Made by a program: the position numbers and the translations under genes
Shown: in pieces, positions 44,924-54,646 of the stretch
Layout of the letters: each line of letters starts with the position of its first letter
Position numbering within the stretch: position 1 is the stretch's first letter
Assembly: GCA_910575005.1 (NCBI GenBank)
Contig: CAJTCL010000001.1
Coordinates: forward strand, 62,001 to 126,000
Origin: Lachnospiraceae bacterium
GTDB lineage: Bacteria; Bacillota; Clostridia; Lachnospirales; Lachnospiraceae
DNA: 64,000 nt
Direction: 5' to 3'
Notes under the pieces: generated by a model
Told to the model about the DNA's origin: nothing
What the model saw: the letters and a program-made list of their open reading frames with translations, nothing else
Databases searched by the model: none

Positions 44924-44978
44924 TGTCTGTTACCTCCACATTCTTTTTTATTTTGAATGTCCGCAAAATCCGTCCTAC

Positions 44979-45764
44979 ATCTGCAGGTTTCCAGGGCGAA
45001 TCCAGGTGGTGTAGGGCAATCAATCTATCCTGAATATTTGTCCCAGCACCTAGCTTTGGCGTGGAACCAAGAAGGATACGTACCTGTCCAGAACGTACCT
45101 TTGAAAATAATTCTGCTTTTTTTGTTTCGGTTCCAGATTCATGAATAAATGCCACTTCCTCTCTAGGAATTCCCTTCGCAATCAGCTTTTCCCGCACATC
45201 ATCATAGACGTTGAATGTGCCATCATTTTTTGGTGTGGACAAATCACAGAAAATTAATTGTGTGCCTTTGTCGGCAGAAGTCTTTTTCCAAATGTCAAAG
45301 CTATTATTTACACAACGATTGACCTTGCTTTCCTCTGCATCTGGCAACATGTCATTGATCAATCGTTGATCCAGGGCGCATTTCCTTCCATCGTTGGTTA
45401 TTTTCAACATGTTATCGCATGATGGGTCTACGTTTCCGGCACGGACAATCTCTGCCCGTTCTGCAAAAGAGCTGACTAATTCCTGCTGTTCTTCACTTGG
45501 TTTTAGTACTTCATTAATGTATTCCACTTCGGGAACTGGAAGATTTAGCATATCTGCTGTCTGGATGTCTGCACTTTCCTTAAATAATGAAATCAGTTCT
45601 GGAAGATTAAAAAACCGAGCAAATCTTGTCTTTGCTCGGTAGCCGCTGCCCTCTGGTGACAACTCGACGCTTGTGACAGTTTCCCCAAAGGCTGCCGCCC
45701 AGGAATCAAAATGCCCCAGACCCATCTTCTGTAAAGTGTCATATTGCAGGTAACGCATAATTGT
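44979..45764 (-). CDS. Helicase/methyltransferase gene, middle part (exon 2)
   Basis: Second segment of the giant helicase, between the group II intron and the IME. It opens TIMRYLQYDTLQKMGLGHFD and contains ETVTSVELSPEGSGY, the LIFCDLSTPK motif and LGSTPKLGAGTNIQDRLIAL (motif V), ending PWKPAD just before motif VI. The open frame runs past the junction into the IME for 25 more codons (VGRILRTFKIKKN onward, stop at 44904-44906). Unless the IME leaves, the protein ends here without motif VI and should lack ATPase-coupled activity. Made only after splicing of the intron. Confidence 0.88.
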
Positions 45765-48297
45765 ATGAGGTAAGCACCACATGGGTACTCCCTCCCGAAC
45801 CGTGCGGGCACCTCTCGATGCACACGGCTCTCCGTACTGTTATCATTTTACGACTTCATCGAATTGTGAATTTCTGCATGGCAGGACGGGCAAACGGCCA
45901 AGGTCTTGCGATGCCGTTTGCGCATAAGGATTTCCCACTCGTATTGCCCTGTAAGGTCTTTCAGCCGCTTTACTTGGTGCATGACTAAACCGCCGCACTC
46001 CGCACCGCACAGTTCGCACTGCTTAGAGCGCAAGCGGGTGGCCAGACTGTTGGGCTTGCTGTATTTTTTGTAGATGTCCAGAATATCCACCTGCCCCAAC
46101 AGCGGCTTATCCTGTTTACGGAAGCCGCTGTGGTAATAAATTGCTTCTTTGGGGCCTGCCTTAGTTGTATATGGCACCGTGAACTCGCCGTTTTTGACAT
46201 ATCTCTCCTTGATTTTCCTGACCTGACAGCGGTACTTGGAGCCAAAGGTTTTCAGCATGCTGTACTTCATCAGGCTTGAGAAGTGATTCAAGGTGGACAC
46301 ATTTCCAGCTAACGAGTAGTAGTTGTACAGTCCTCGGACTTCCGCATTATAGCGGCTGAGGATTTCAATGTCCGTCCTATTCATAAGTTTCCCACGCGGC
46401 ATGGCTTTCCACCGCTCTTTGCCCGAAACGTCCTTACTGATTCGGATTGCACCCAGTTCCAATAGCTTTGCAGCCCATTTCTCTTGGGGCATACGGAGCT
46501 TGACAACGCCATAGTACACCCGCTGCCGTTTTCCGTTTTTTAACCGCTTGATGTCCTGGCTTCTGGAAACATAGATGTCATAGTTCAGGAATCTTGCGCA
46601 CTGGGCTGTATTAGTGATTTTGGTCTTTTCTGCCGACAGCGTAAGTCCCAGCTTTTCCTTGAGGAATACTGCCAGGTCTTGTTTGAGCCGCTCCGCATCC
46701 TCACGGCTGCCAACAACTCCAACCAGGAAGTCATCGGCATAGCGGACATATTGCAGGGACTTATAGCTGGTTTCCCTAAGCGGATGCGTTGGGAGATTTC
46801 TCTGTTCTGCCCGCATTTGCCGGAGTATCCGCGCACGTTTTTTCTGTTCCTCTGCACCCAGCGTATTCCAGACCTTATCGTTTTTGGCCTTATATCGGAA
46901 GATTCTGCTTGCCATATTACGATGGGCTGGGTTCACAGTCCGTGCTGGTCTGCTGAATTCCTGCTTATATTCCTCCATATACTTATCCAACTCGTTCAGA
47001 TAGATATTGGCGAGGATGGGACTGATGCCAGACCCCTGTGGAGTGCCGGTGTAGGTTTTGTGGTATTTCCACTGTTCCATATATCCGGCTTTCAAAAATT
47101 TCCACATCAGGCCGATAAAGGCTTCGTCCTTGATTCGCCTGCGGAGAATTTCAATCAGTACATGGTGGTCAAAGCTGTCGAAACACGCTTGGATATCGCC
47201 CTCCACAAACCACTTTGCGCCAGTGAACGTGTTCTGAATTTTGACCAGCGCGGTGTGGCAGCTTTTTCCAGGGCGGAATCCATGAGATACATTGGAAAAG
47301 GTCGGTTCATAGATGCTTTCCAAAATCATTCGGACTACTTCCTGCACAAGCTTGTCATCCCCGGATGGAATGCCAAGCGGCCGCTTTTTCGCCGGGTTGT
47401 TCTTTTTGGCGATATAGGTGCGGCGGGCAGGGTTTGGGCGGTACGAGTGGTCTTTCAGGGACGCAATGATTTTGTCAATGCGTTCCAGGCTCATACCATC
47501 GGTGGTTACGCCGTCCACGCCCGGTGTCATGCTGCCGTCATTTGTGTAGATATTTTTATAGGCGAGCAGATAAAACTCCGGGTTGTACAAGTTGCGGTAT
47601 AGCCTTTCATACTTGTACATGGGATTTTTCGATTTATCGCTTAAACTATTCAATACATCAGTTGGCTTTCTCATAGTGTCTCACACACCATCCTTTCATT
47701 TTTGTATTGAAGAAACAGACTGCTTCCCTTCGCCATGTAAGCGGCTTTCCCGCTTCCGTTTTTACGGCTGTCCCTGTTGATTCAGGGTTCTCGGACTACT
47801 ATGGAAGCTGTGTTGCCCTGCCCGCTGGCTGCGGGTTTAGGCAATCCCCGGTAGCATATATCAAACATGAGCTTTCTGCGTTTTCGGTAAAGGGGTTTTC
47901 CCACGTGACGTTCGCCATTTCCCTCTATCTGGAGGCGCTGCATCCTGAATATCACACGCTTGTCCCTATACACATGACAAGCGCCAGAATGACATACGTT
48001 TCAGTTCCTTTCGTATGCAGACGCACGATAAGTCCCAGCTTTGGCTGTCAATCAAGCAGTTTAGCTTTCGTCCTCATACGCAGATTTTCATCCCCATATC
48101 GGCCAGGTTTCAGAAACTTATTGACTGACCTTTATCCGCCGCTTTCTGCGGCAACGACATGCTGCACTCCCCATCGGGTTTCCCCTTCCGGATAAGTCGT
48201 GGGATGACGGGGTATTTTTTTCACCTGCCTTTCTTCGATATTTTTCTTCCCGCCGCTTGCTCAAGGCGGCATTTGATATATGCCCTTACGGGCGCAC
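45765..48297 (-). mobile_element. Group II intron in the helicase gene
   Basis: Read on the minus strand the intron starts GTGCGCCCG at 48297 and ends ACCTCAT at 45765 (AY ending). Domain V is the hairpin at 45797-45830 (GAGCCGTGTGC...GCACGGTTC), and domain VI follows. The maturase ORF lies in domain IV. The exons join as NSMVELY + TIMRYL without changing the frame, at a conserved helicase site just past motif III (TGTPVSNSM). This exact frame restoration supports the borders to within a base or two. Confidence 0.88.
45848..47674 (-). CDS. ltrA: Group II intron reverse transcriptase/maturase with HNH domain
   Basis: A 608-aa intron-encoded protein. Reverse transcriptase blocks are visible: PGVDGVTTDGMS, LGIPSGDDKLVQEVVR, HGFRPGKSCHTAL, GDIQACFDSFDHH, TPQGSGISPILANIYL, and the catalytic YADD (LQYVRYADDFLVGV). 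The maturase (X) domain follows, and a C-terminal HNH with zinc cysteines (CELCGAECGG; CPSCHAEIH). It helps the intron splice and copies it into empty sites. Length and motifs are complete, so it looks active. It lies in domain IV of the intron and is more GC-rich than the host gene. Confidence 0.95.
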   Translation of the reverse strand: MRKPTDVLNSLSDKSKNPMYKYERLYRNLYNPEFYLLAYKNIYTNDGSMTPGVDGVTTDGMSLERIDKIIASLKDHSYRPNPARRTYIAKKNNPAKKRPLGIPSGDDKLVQEVVRMILESIYEPTFSNVSHGFRPGKSCHTALVKIQNTFTGAKWFVEGDIQACFDSFDHHVLIEILRRRIKDEAFIGLMWKFLKAGYMEQWKYHKTYTGTPQGSGISPILANIYLNELDKYMEEYKQEFSRPARTVNPAHRNMASRIFRYKAKNDKVWNTLGAEEQKKRARILRQMRAEQRNLPTHPLRETSYKSLQYVRYADDFLVGVVGSREDAERLKQDLAVFLKEKLGLTLSAEKTKITNTAQCARFLNYDIYVSRSQDIKRLKNGKRQRVYYGVVKLRMPQEKWAAKLLELGAIRISKDVSGKERWKAMPRGKLMNRTDIEILSRYNAEVRGLYNYYSLAGNVSTLNHFSSLMKYSMLKTFGSKYRCQVRKIKERYVKNGEFTVPYTTKAGPKEAIYYHSGFRKQDKPLLGQVDILDIYKKYSKPNSLATRLRSKQCELCGAECGGLVMHQVKRLKDLTGQYEWEILMRKRHRKTLAVCPSCHAEIHNSMKS

Positions 48298-51200
48298 ATA
48301 TAATTCCACCATACTATTCGACACGGGAGTTCCAGTTGCAAAGGTGACACCTTTACCTCCGGTAAGCTCATCCAAGTATCGACACTTCATAAACATATCA
48401 GAGCTTTTCTGTGCGTCTGTCTGTGCAATTCCAGCTACATTGCGCATCTTTGTGTATAAAAACATATTTTTGTAGTTATGGCTTTCATCCACAAATAGTC
48501 TGTCCACACCTAACTGCTCAAATGTCACCACATCGTCTTTGCGGGTTTGGTCATTGAGCCTTGCAAGCCTTGATTCCAGTGTTTTTTTCGTCCTTTCCAT
48601 CTGTTTCACTGTGTAACGTGTGCCATCTTCCGCTGAAAGCTCCTCAATAGCTGCTGTAATGTCATTTATCTGCTGTTCAATAGTTGCAATCTGTCGCTCC
48701 TTAGAAAGCGGAATCCGCTCAAACTGACTATGCCCGATAATGACAGCATCGTAATTCCCTGTTGCAATACGAGAACAAAACTTCTTGCGGTTGGCGGGTT
48801 CAAAATCCTTTTTCGTAGCCACTAGAACATTTGCTCCTGGATAGAGGCGCAAAAAATCACTGCCCCACTGTTCGGTCAGATGGTTAGGCACAACATAAAG
48901 ATTTTTTTGTGCCAGCCCCAACCTTCGGCTCTCCATTCCGGCTGCAATCATCTGGAAAGTCTTGCCAGCTCCCACACAATGTGCAAGCAGTGTGTTGTTT
49001 CCATATAGTATATGCGCCACTGCATTTTTTTGGTGGGGCATCAATGTAATTTCCGGCGTCATACCTACAAACTGGATATGGCTCCCGTCGTATTCACGGG
49101 GACGGATACTATTGAATAAATTATTGTATTTCCTACACAAATCCTCCCGTCGGTCAATGTCTCGAAAAATCCATTCCTTGAAGGCTTCCTTTATCATTTC
49201 TTGTTTCTGCTGTGCAATCATGGTTTCTTTTTTATTCAGGACACGCTTTTCCCTGCCATCCTCCGTGACTGTATCAAAAATCTTCGTGTCACGCAGATTC
49301 AACGCATCCTCTAGTAAACGATAACCATTTGCCCGCTGTGTCCCATAGGTGGATGTGACAAGGGAATTTCCATAAGAATTCAAGTTTTTCCCAGTTATAT
49401 TCCACTGACCGTTGATTTTTGCATATTTCACATCAATCTGGTTCCCTAAGAAATGTTTCGGTGTATGGAACAATTCCCCCATAAACTCTGTAATATAGGT
49501 TGCATCTACCCAGGTTGCCCCAAGCCGCACCTCAATTTCAGATGCCTCCAGGTCTTTCGGCTGCACCCGTTCCAGCGCTTGCACATTGATATTATATTCT
49601 GGGTGATTCTCTGTAAACTGTCTTGCAATTGTAAGCTTCTCACGGACGTTGCCAGATAAGTATTCATCGGAAGCCTCCCACTGGTCTGTCAGGGGATTTT
49701 TAAAGATTACCCCCTCCAATTCCTTTGTAATTTCCGCTTCTGTCTTGCCAGATAACTTTGCCATAAATGGCACATCTACCTTTGCACGCTCCCCGATAGA
49801 CACGGCGAGAGCTTCACTGGCGGTATCTACACTTGTCACTGGCACTGCCTTACGAATGGTACGTTTTGTAAAAATATCTGCCTTACGTTTTAAATTCCCT
49901 TCTTCGTCTACTAATTCTAAAGATGATAGTAAGCAATAACTACTATCCTGCGAAAATGCTTTCCGGTTGGCATTGCTACTGATTAAGCCATACTTTGCGG
50001 TAAAGTGATCATACTGCATATTTAATTTCTGCTGCAGCACAGCTACTTTTGCATCACTCCCATCTTCCATCTGGCACTGCAAAAGTTCCTGTGTTAGATT
50101 CCGCAATTCTATCATACCAAGCACACGCTCTGTCGTTAAAGTGGGTAGCTCCATTAAATTCATAATGGAATTTTCCCGATAATACACGTTTCCATCCACA
50201 TTGGCAAAGCTAAAATTCTTTATGGAAGGGTCTGCCGGAATGGATGTTATTGTGTCCTCTAACTCCGATTCTTCCAGATTTATCTCTATAATTGTCCCCT
50301 GAATATGTTTTACCGCTTCTTTCAATTGTTCTGAGAGGGTAGTCCCCTCGATTGGTTTTACTGTAATTTCCTGTTTGCCGTATTGTGTACTTTCCGTGCT
50401 AAATATCCCAAGCACCATCTCAGGATGTTCTACGAAATAGGAATTGATGGTATATCCTTCCGGCGTTGTGCCAAGATCCACCCAATCCGGCTGTTCTATG
50501 GATGCCCGATCGCGTTTCTGAAAGAATAAAATATCCGCCACTACACTTGTCCCAGCATTTCTCTGGAACGCATTATTAGGAAGGCGAATTGCCCCAAGTA
50601 AATCTGCACGGTTAGCAATGTACTGACGCACGTTGGAACTTTGCTTGTCCATCGTGCCACTGGATGTCACTACCGCTACCACACCGCCCGGACGCACCAA
50701 ATCCAAAGATTTCGCTATAAAATAATCATGTATCATAAAATTGTGGCGGTCATATCTGCGATCTGCTACTTTATAAGCACCAAAAGGGACATTTCCAATT
50801 ACACAGTCAAAAAAACTGTCTGGGTATGTGGTAGTTTCAAATCCCTGCACAGAAATAGTATTTTTCTGGTAAAGTTGCTTTGCAATCTTCCCAGAGATGC
50901 TGTCAAGTTCCACGCCATACATTCTTAACCCATCCATAGATTCTGGAACAAGTCCCATGAAATTCCCAATTCCACAGGACGGCTCCAACACGTTGCTCTG
51001 CTGTAATCCCAGATTGCCCAATGCTTCATACATTGCCTTGATAACGGTGGGAGAAGTATAAAACGCATTGAGGGTGGATGCCCTTGCTTGCTTGTATTCC
51101 TCTGGTGTCAGCGCTGATTTCAGTTCTGTATACTCCGCCGCCCATGCTTCATTCTTTTCATCAAATGCTGCTGAGATACCACCCCATCCAACGAACCGTG

Positions 51201-54200
51201 ATAAGATTTCCTGTTCTTTTGGTGTTGCAAGACGGTCTTCATACTCAAGTGTTTTTAAAAGAAGAATTGCATCCATATTGGCTCGAAACTTCTGCTTTAG
51301 TCCACCTGCACCTAAGTCATCATCGGTGATATGGAAGTTGTTTTTTTTCTGGCTTTCTTGTCCATGTGATGGTTGTTCTGTACTGTTTTCCCTTCCTCTC
51401 TGCCCGAAAGTCTGCTGTTTACCATTCAGTCCTATTCCATCTACTCCACCTACGGCAACAGGCTCCAACGGTAGCTTACGTTTTCTGCGGATCTGGTTGA
51501 TTTCTTCCACATCCATTACATGATTTATTAGCGGATTAATTTCATTTCCAAACACTGTTTGCTCATTCATCACCATCCGCTCCGAAATATCAGCAATCAA
51601 CTGCATCTGCTCTGGCGGGAACTCTGGGTTCAGCATGGGCACAAGATTTAAGTCTTTCTCTGCAGATTCATAGATGATGTCCACTTGTTCCGTTGAAAAA
51701 TCGTCCAGATATACGCCTGCTTCTTCCATTGCCAGGAATAATCTATTTTCAATCAAAGTATATTCCTCAGAATCCCACTCTTCTTGCAATATTTCTGGTT
51801 TTGGAACGGTTGCAGTATTCTGTAATTTTATTTCTATCTTTTCTTGTTTTAATGATTCCTGATTCGTTAGCGAAGCATCCATAAATTCAAATAAAGATAA
51901 TTGCCCGCCATTTTCTATCTGGGTTTCTTTATTCTTCTTTTCTGGGAAAATGGTATATGTTCCCTCTACATATTCATGTAATTTTACAAGGATTTTTGTC
52001 TTTTCTTCGTAATATTCAGCATTGGAAGGCAGTTTCTCAATTACTTCATCCATTTGCCGCAGCAAACTTTCTTGACCTTCAAAATTACTAAGTAGTTTCA
52101 CTACATCATCCCGCCAAGTAGATATATCAGGATTCTCCTCCCAAGGACGGATAATGTCCTCAGAAAGATAGTGGTAGAAAAAAACAACATCCCCTGCCAG
52201 CCGCTCCATTTCGTAAGAAGGCATCCTTGAATAATCAGATGGTTTCAGATAATTATTGTCTTGTATTAACTGTTCTACTCGTCCTGCCACTTCGGACCAT
52301 TTTAGAAATATTTCTGTCTCTGGCTTATGGTAGGTTCCTTTTTGTAGGCGTATTCCTTCTCGCTCATACCATACATCCAAGTTGCCAGTGGTAGAAATAG
52401 CATGACGGAATCTCCCTGTTCCATATATCTCTCGTATGAAATCTGTTTTTTGGTTATCCATTTTATCCTGAATAAAAAACGCATAAATGCTTAGTCTTTC
52501 ATCAGAATGTGCATTGCTGCCTTGTAGAAAAGCATCCATTTCATTTTCTGTAATGAATTTTAGATGTTCTTTCCATGCAAATTCATCTCTTGCCTGATAA
52601 GACACAGTTTCCTCTGCAAATTTCTGGAATTGTGATAATATTTTTGGTGGATTATATAGCTGGAAGCGCATAATTCCTGGATCTTCTTCATATGCTTCTG
52701 AAAGCCTCTCCAGACGTCCTACTAAATCAGACAAATATTCTGGCTGTGCAAGTAATTTTTGCAATCGCTCTACTGTATCAGGAAATCCGCCATGAAAAAT
52801 TTCCATATTTTCAAATACAAGTTCAGCAACGCCTTCTGCCATATCTTGTTTCATAAAAGCGAGCACAGTAGCATGTTCCTTTAAGGCATTACTCCTTGCA
52901 GCATCTAATATCATCTGCGGCGCATACTCCCCCTGTTTCAGTAACTGATGGATACGTCCACTCACATCTTCCCAAGATAAGAACATCTTATCCATAATCC
53001 CATCTGTTACTGTATGTCTTATGGCAATCTGCATTCCCAACTCGTCATACCAGACAGAATATTCTGTACCACCTATGTTAAGCCCTATACCTCCCTTACC
53101 ATATTCCCTACGAACAAATTCTGTATATTCCGCTGGTGTTTGCCTAATCATAAAATTATAGATGATACGAAGTTGGCTATTTTCTCTGTTGTTACCGTTT
53201 CGTAAGACTTCATCTATGACATCTACAGAAATTGTAACCTCTCCAGCATATAGAGCCTGCACCCGTTTTTCTATTTTCCATTTCTGTTGTTCCACTGTCG
53301 GCAGATCGGGCAAAGACAAAGCAGAGGCGGTTTCTTCCTCTGCTTCACTCAAATCCTGTTCTGTTGTTTCCTCATTTAGCTGTATACCAATTCCTTCAAG
53401 ATGCTCTCTTCCGCCATTGCTGTCAATCCGTTCATATGAGCCACCCACGCCATCTGATCTTTCTCCTTGTTTGGAGCTGGGTATTTCTTCAGTAATTCTT
53501 TCATTAGAGTTTCCAGCCTCTCTGTCGCTGTCTTTTCGATCTCCAGTAAGTGATTGTCCAGTTTCCCCGATAACATCATGCTCTGATACCATCCCTTCCG
53601 GTTCTCTTTCAGGTATGTCCGGCGCAGCATCCCATACTTCCCGATGCTTATCGTTGGTTTCTCTATCATCAGATTCGGAAACAGGTAATCCCCTTTGCGG
53701 TGATAAGTCAGTTCCATGCTTATTTCCTCCTTCTCCGCTTTCACTTTCTCGCTTTAAAGTGTTAAATTTATTATAACTGATACGATTTTCTTTTGCAACC
53801 ACTCTTTGAGATTTTTCTAAAAAAATGCGGCGTACTGTCCGTCCAATGTCTATCAACACAGATTCAGTAAGTTGACTTGTGGCGTTTCCTAAAAATGACA
53901 GCACAGGCAGTGCATTGTAATCGGTAATCTCAGCAAAATCCTCTTCCTCCAAATATTCCATTGGATCAAGACCACAACGAAGCGAGAGGGTATAAAATAT
54001 GCTACTTAATAATAGTCTACAGAACTCTGCCAAGATAGTTTTTTCGTCCAAACTTTCTAGGTATGTGCCTTCGGTTTCATACAAAAGTCCGTCCATTGCT
54101 TCTTTTAAATTTTCTCTGGTCAAGCGGGAGGAAATGGTCCAAAGTGCAGACTGTAAATCAGATGCTTCTTCTTCCAACAATCCATAAACATCTGTCAGAT

Positions 54201-54567
54201 GGTCCAATATTGCCTCCTTAGATGTTTCCTCGATCTTCCAAAGATTAGGTGTCCTACCGCCACGTCCCATATGGGTATTAGAAATATCAAACACATATCT
54301 TAATTTTCGTCTTGGTCTGGTATCGTCAATTAGTGCAATTCCCTTCGCACCACGATTGACCCATCGGTTCATTTTCTTATTCCATAACTCCAACGAAGCA
54401 CAAGCTGTCGCATCTGGGCGCTGTGCATGGATTAAAAGTGTATCAGAAAAGGAATATCGGTACAGCCTTGCTGCTGTGTTCAGATACTTCATCCAGTTGC
54501 GAGGGGAGCTGCTGACAATTTTTGCTTCATACTCCGCAAGCTTATAGATTTCATTTATCATTGCCAT
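48298..54567 (-). CDS. Helicase/methyltransferase gene, 5' part (exon 1)
   Basis: First 2090 codons of the giant Tn1549-type methylase/SNF2 helicase. In order: an ArdC-like N-terminus (1-~100; [16 protein letters not shown]), a Ser/Glu/Arg-rich disordered linker (~270-400) that also encodes TnpV in another frame, helical regions, an N6-adenine methyltransferase near 1190-1260 ([21 protein letters not shown]), and SF2 helicase motifs: Walker A near 1864 ([10 protein letters not shown]), DESH near 2024 ([11 protein letters not shown]), TGTPVSNSM near 2080. GGAGGGTTAAAT precedes the ATG. It probably processes or protects transferred DNA. Without splicing it ends after VELY with a three-codon tail. 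Confidence 0.9.
53376..53717 (-). CDS. tnpV: TnpV-family protein encoded in an overlapping frame inside the helicase gene
   Basis: A complete 113-aa TnpV relative, offset by one base from the helicase frame and on the same strand. It reads [60 protein letters not shown], ending [15 protein letters not shown] strong ribosome site (AAGGAGGAAATAAGC) sits ahead of the ATG at 53715-53717. In the helicase frame the same DNA encodes residues 284-397, a low-complexity linker. This pattern means the TnpV frame is the one under protein-level constraint. Confidence 0.8.
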   Translation of the reverse strand: MELTYHRKGDYLFPNLMIEKPTISIGKYGMLRRTYLKENRKGWYQSMMLSGKLDNHLLEIEKTATERLETLMKELLKKYPAPNKEKDQMAWVAHMNGLTAMAEESILKELVYS

Positions 54568-54587
54568 ATTTAACCCTCCATATAGAA

Positions 54588-54640
54588 TACCATTCTTGTA
54601 TTCTATGTTTGTTTACAGTTTTTTGAATACAAGAATGGTA
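54588..54640 (-). promoter_or_regulatory. 16-bp leader hairpin before the helicase gene
   Basis: TACCATTCTTGTATTC (54588-54603) is the exact inverse of GAATACAAGAATGGTA (54625-54640), with a 21-nt loop. In the leftward transcript the stem ends only 8-10 nt before the GGAGGG of the helicase gene and starts just after the topB stop. No T-run follows. A role in limiting helicase translation or as an RNase processing site is likely. Confidence 0.6.
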
Positions 54641-54646
54641 AGTTTC

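Larger units (their letters stand above)
33129..44978. mobile_element. Integrative mobilizable element (IME) with serine recombinase, inserted in the helicase gene
   Basis: An 11.85-kb element. Both junctions show the trinucleotide GAT, read on the minus strand (33129-33131 and 44979-44981), the likely crossover core. Inside each end lies the inverted repeat TTTTGCGGACA (33143-33153 and, inverted, 44958-44968), set 11 and 10 nt from the core. Removing the element with one GAT restores PAD-LQQQEGRILRQGN in frame. Gene content: recombinase, ParB, PC4-like protein, MobV relaxase, oriT, iterons, RepA-like ATPase, three sigma-like proteins, cargo and TnpV. It lacks secretion genes, so it must borrow a conjugation apparatus. 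Confidence 0.9.

Noticed and set aside
44961-44975. GRILR reading at the IME left junction as a target-site duplication with 33099-33113
   Set aside because: At first it looked like a 15-bp direct repeat. The in-frame reconstruction places the crossover at GAT, and the GRILR-like stretch is part of the IME's inverted end.
46679-47602. 307-codon forward frame opposite the intron maturase
   Set aside because: Shadow of a GC-rich coding gene on the other strand, without a ribosome site.
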